From contig JAKSRG010000006.1 in NCBI GenBank assembly GCA_024403735.1, positions 1 through 64,000 of the forward strand: a stretch of 64,000 nucleotides of DNA, read 5' to 3'. Origin of the DNA: Clostridia bacterium (GTDB taxonomy: Bacteria; Bacillota; Clostridia; Saccharofermentanales; Saccharofermentanaceae). The first letter of the stretch is position 1; each line of letters opens with the position of its first letter. Position numbers and translations under genes: made by a program. This document shows positions 63,115 through 64,000 of the stretch, one piece after another. The notes below the pieces were generated by a model, which was given only the letters and a program-made list of their open reading frames with translations, was not told the DNA's origin and made no database searches.

Positions 63115-63888
63115 ATGAAAAATTATTTTGATTTGTCTGGTCAGGTAGCAATCGTTACAGGTTGTTCAACAGGTCTTGGTGTACAGATGGCAAAGGCTCT
63201 TGCTAATCAGGGATGTAACATCGTATGCCTCGCTCGTCGTCAGAACCTTATCGATGAAGTTGCTAAGGAACTCACAGAGACATATGGCGTTAAGGCTATT
63301 GGCGTTTCATGTGATATCACAGACACAGACAAGGTTGTTGCTGCTGTTGACACAGTAATGAAGGAATTCGGTAGAATTGATATCCTCATTAACAATGCTG
63401 GTACAGGTGCTGTTGCTCCAGCTGAGGAGATTACAGACAAGCAGTTCGAAGATGAGTTCAAGATTGATCTCTTTGGTTCATTCAAGATGGCTAGAGAAGT
63501 TGCTAATAAGGCAATGCTTCCTGCTGGTTATGGTCGTATCATTAACATCGCTTCTATGTACGGTCTTGTTGGTAACAAGATTGCACCTGCTGCTCCTTAT
63601 CACGCAGCTAAGGGTGGTGTAGTTAACCTCACACGTGCACTCGCTGCAGAGTGGAGTGAGAAGGGCATCACAGTTAATGCTATCTGCCCAGGCTACTTCG
63701 AGACACCTCTCACAGTAGATACACTTAACTCAGATTTCTTCCAGCAGTATGCTAAGACAACTATCCCAATGGCTAGATATGGTAAGGAAGGCGAGCTTGA
63801 TACAGCTGCTATCTTCCTCTCATCACCAATGAGCTCATATGTAAATGGTGTAATCATGCCAGTTGATGGTGGTTATACTTGTCTCTAA
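63115..63888 (+). CDS. SDR family oxidoreductase (gluconate 5-dehydrogenase-like)
   Basis: 257 residues, a classical short-chain dehydrogenase. NAD(P)-binding TGCSTGLG near residue 16, LINNAGTG, the catalytic Ser in NIASMYG and the Tyr-Lys pair in APYHAAKGG, and NAICPGYFETPL. It resembles gluconate 5-dehydrogenase or 2-deoxy-D-gluconate 3-dehydrogenase (IdnO/KduD type); exact substrate not readable. GGAGG precedes the ATG. Biased codons suggest strong expression. Confidence 0.88.
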   Translation: MKNYFDLSGQVAIVTGCSTGLGVQMAKALANQGCNIVCLARRQNLIDEVAKELTETYGVKAIGVSCDITDTDKVVAAVDTVMKEFGRIDILINNAGTGAVAPAEEITDKQFEDEFKIDLFGSFKMAREVANKAMLPAGYGRIINIASMYGLVGNKIAPAAPYHAAKGGVVNLTRALAAEWSEKGITVNAICPGYFETPLTVDTLNSDFFQQYAKTTIPMARYGKEGELDTAAIFLSSPMSSYVNGVIMPVDGGYTCL

Positions 63889-63908
63889 TCTTAGAATAAG
63901 CAAAAGAT

Positions 63909-63940
63909 TGGGGCTGAGAATTATCTCAGCCCCATTTTTT
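63909..63940 (+). terminator. Terminator of the SDR gene
   Basis: TGGGGCTGAGA pairs with TCTCAGCCCCA around a loop of four bases, followed by TTTTTT. It lies 20 bases past the stop. Confidence 0.93.
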
Positions 63941-64000
63941 ATGCTTCAAATCTAACTATACTAGCGAACTTGTCTATAGAATTTATCTATAAAACTTATC

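Overview
The window looks like chromosomal DNA of a low-GC Firmicute, most likely a gut- or rumen-type member of the Clostridia. The basis is near-perfect AGGAGG-type ribosome binding sites, rho-independent terminators after most operons, lipoproteins with a canonical lipobox, DUF4250 and YitT-type proteins, and a fucose/mannose/starch sugar repertoire. The exact family is inference. No rRNA, tRNA, CRISPR array or intact transposase was found.

Layout. 0-6.4 kb (minus strand): a CPBP membrane protease, a lipoprotein, a CASTOR/POLLUX-like channel with two RCK-like domains, and an esterase. 6.0-13.9 kb (minus strand): a compact aromatic amino-acid operon, tyrA-aroB-aroA-aroC-pheA-aroE/aroK fusion-aroQ, ending in a small membrane protein. 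Ahead of it is a complete transcription attenuator: sigma-A promoter, 20-residue leader peptide with 9 Phe/Tyr residues, a terminator, and a competing antiterminator pairing. 14.0-16.4 kb (plus strand): a candidate small RNA, three evenly spaced palindromes, a DUF4250 gene and gpmI.

16.5-31.8 kb (minus strand): a visibly more AT-rich island of about 14 genes. Its core is a TerY-P-like triad (two vWA proteins, PP2C phosphatase, Ser/Thr kinase). With it are a TerD fusion, two RanBP2-type zinc-finger proteins, a soluble VirD4/HerA-like ATPase, an HNH nuclease with a SUKH-type immunity partner, a GATase/ThuA-like protein, an M48 peptidase and a transglutaminase-like protein. Two recurring modules tie it together: a seven-cysteine N-terminal module and a WPE-containing repeat. 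It reads as a stress or conflict signalling system and is the main candidate for an undescribed system.

32-35.7 kb: gmd-manC-manA for GDP-mannose and GDP-4-keto-6-deoxymannose. 35.9-45.7 kb: an amino-acid:sodium symporter with a GH95 fucosidase, a small repeat protein, a fructose-1-phosphate kinase remnant, a YitT-type protein, an EEP-fold phosphodiesterase, an RlmI-like methyltransferase and a GH13 glucosidase. 45.9-57.6 kb: two paralogous acidic lipoproteins, an acyl-CoA synthetase, an HD-GYP/GGDEF pair for cyclic-di-GMP, an SPFH protein with a phosphoesterase, an AEC transporter, a MATE exporter and a PHP phosphoesterase.

57.6-62.95 kb (plus strand): a second unusual module. A 1020-residue protein joins two CbbX-type AAA+ domains to an FtsH-like M41 peptidase without membrane segments, and is followed by a PIN-domain protein and a helix-turn-helix protein. 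The window ends with an SDR dehydrogenase. A short polar intergenic motif (TTTTCGA-N4-GTC) recurs at least six times, always in the same orientation.
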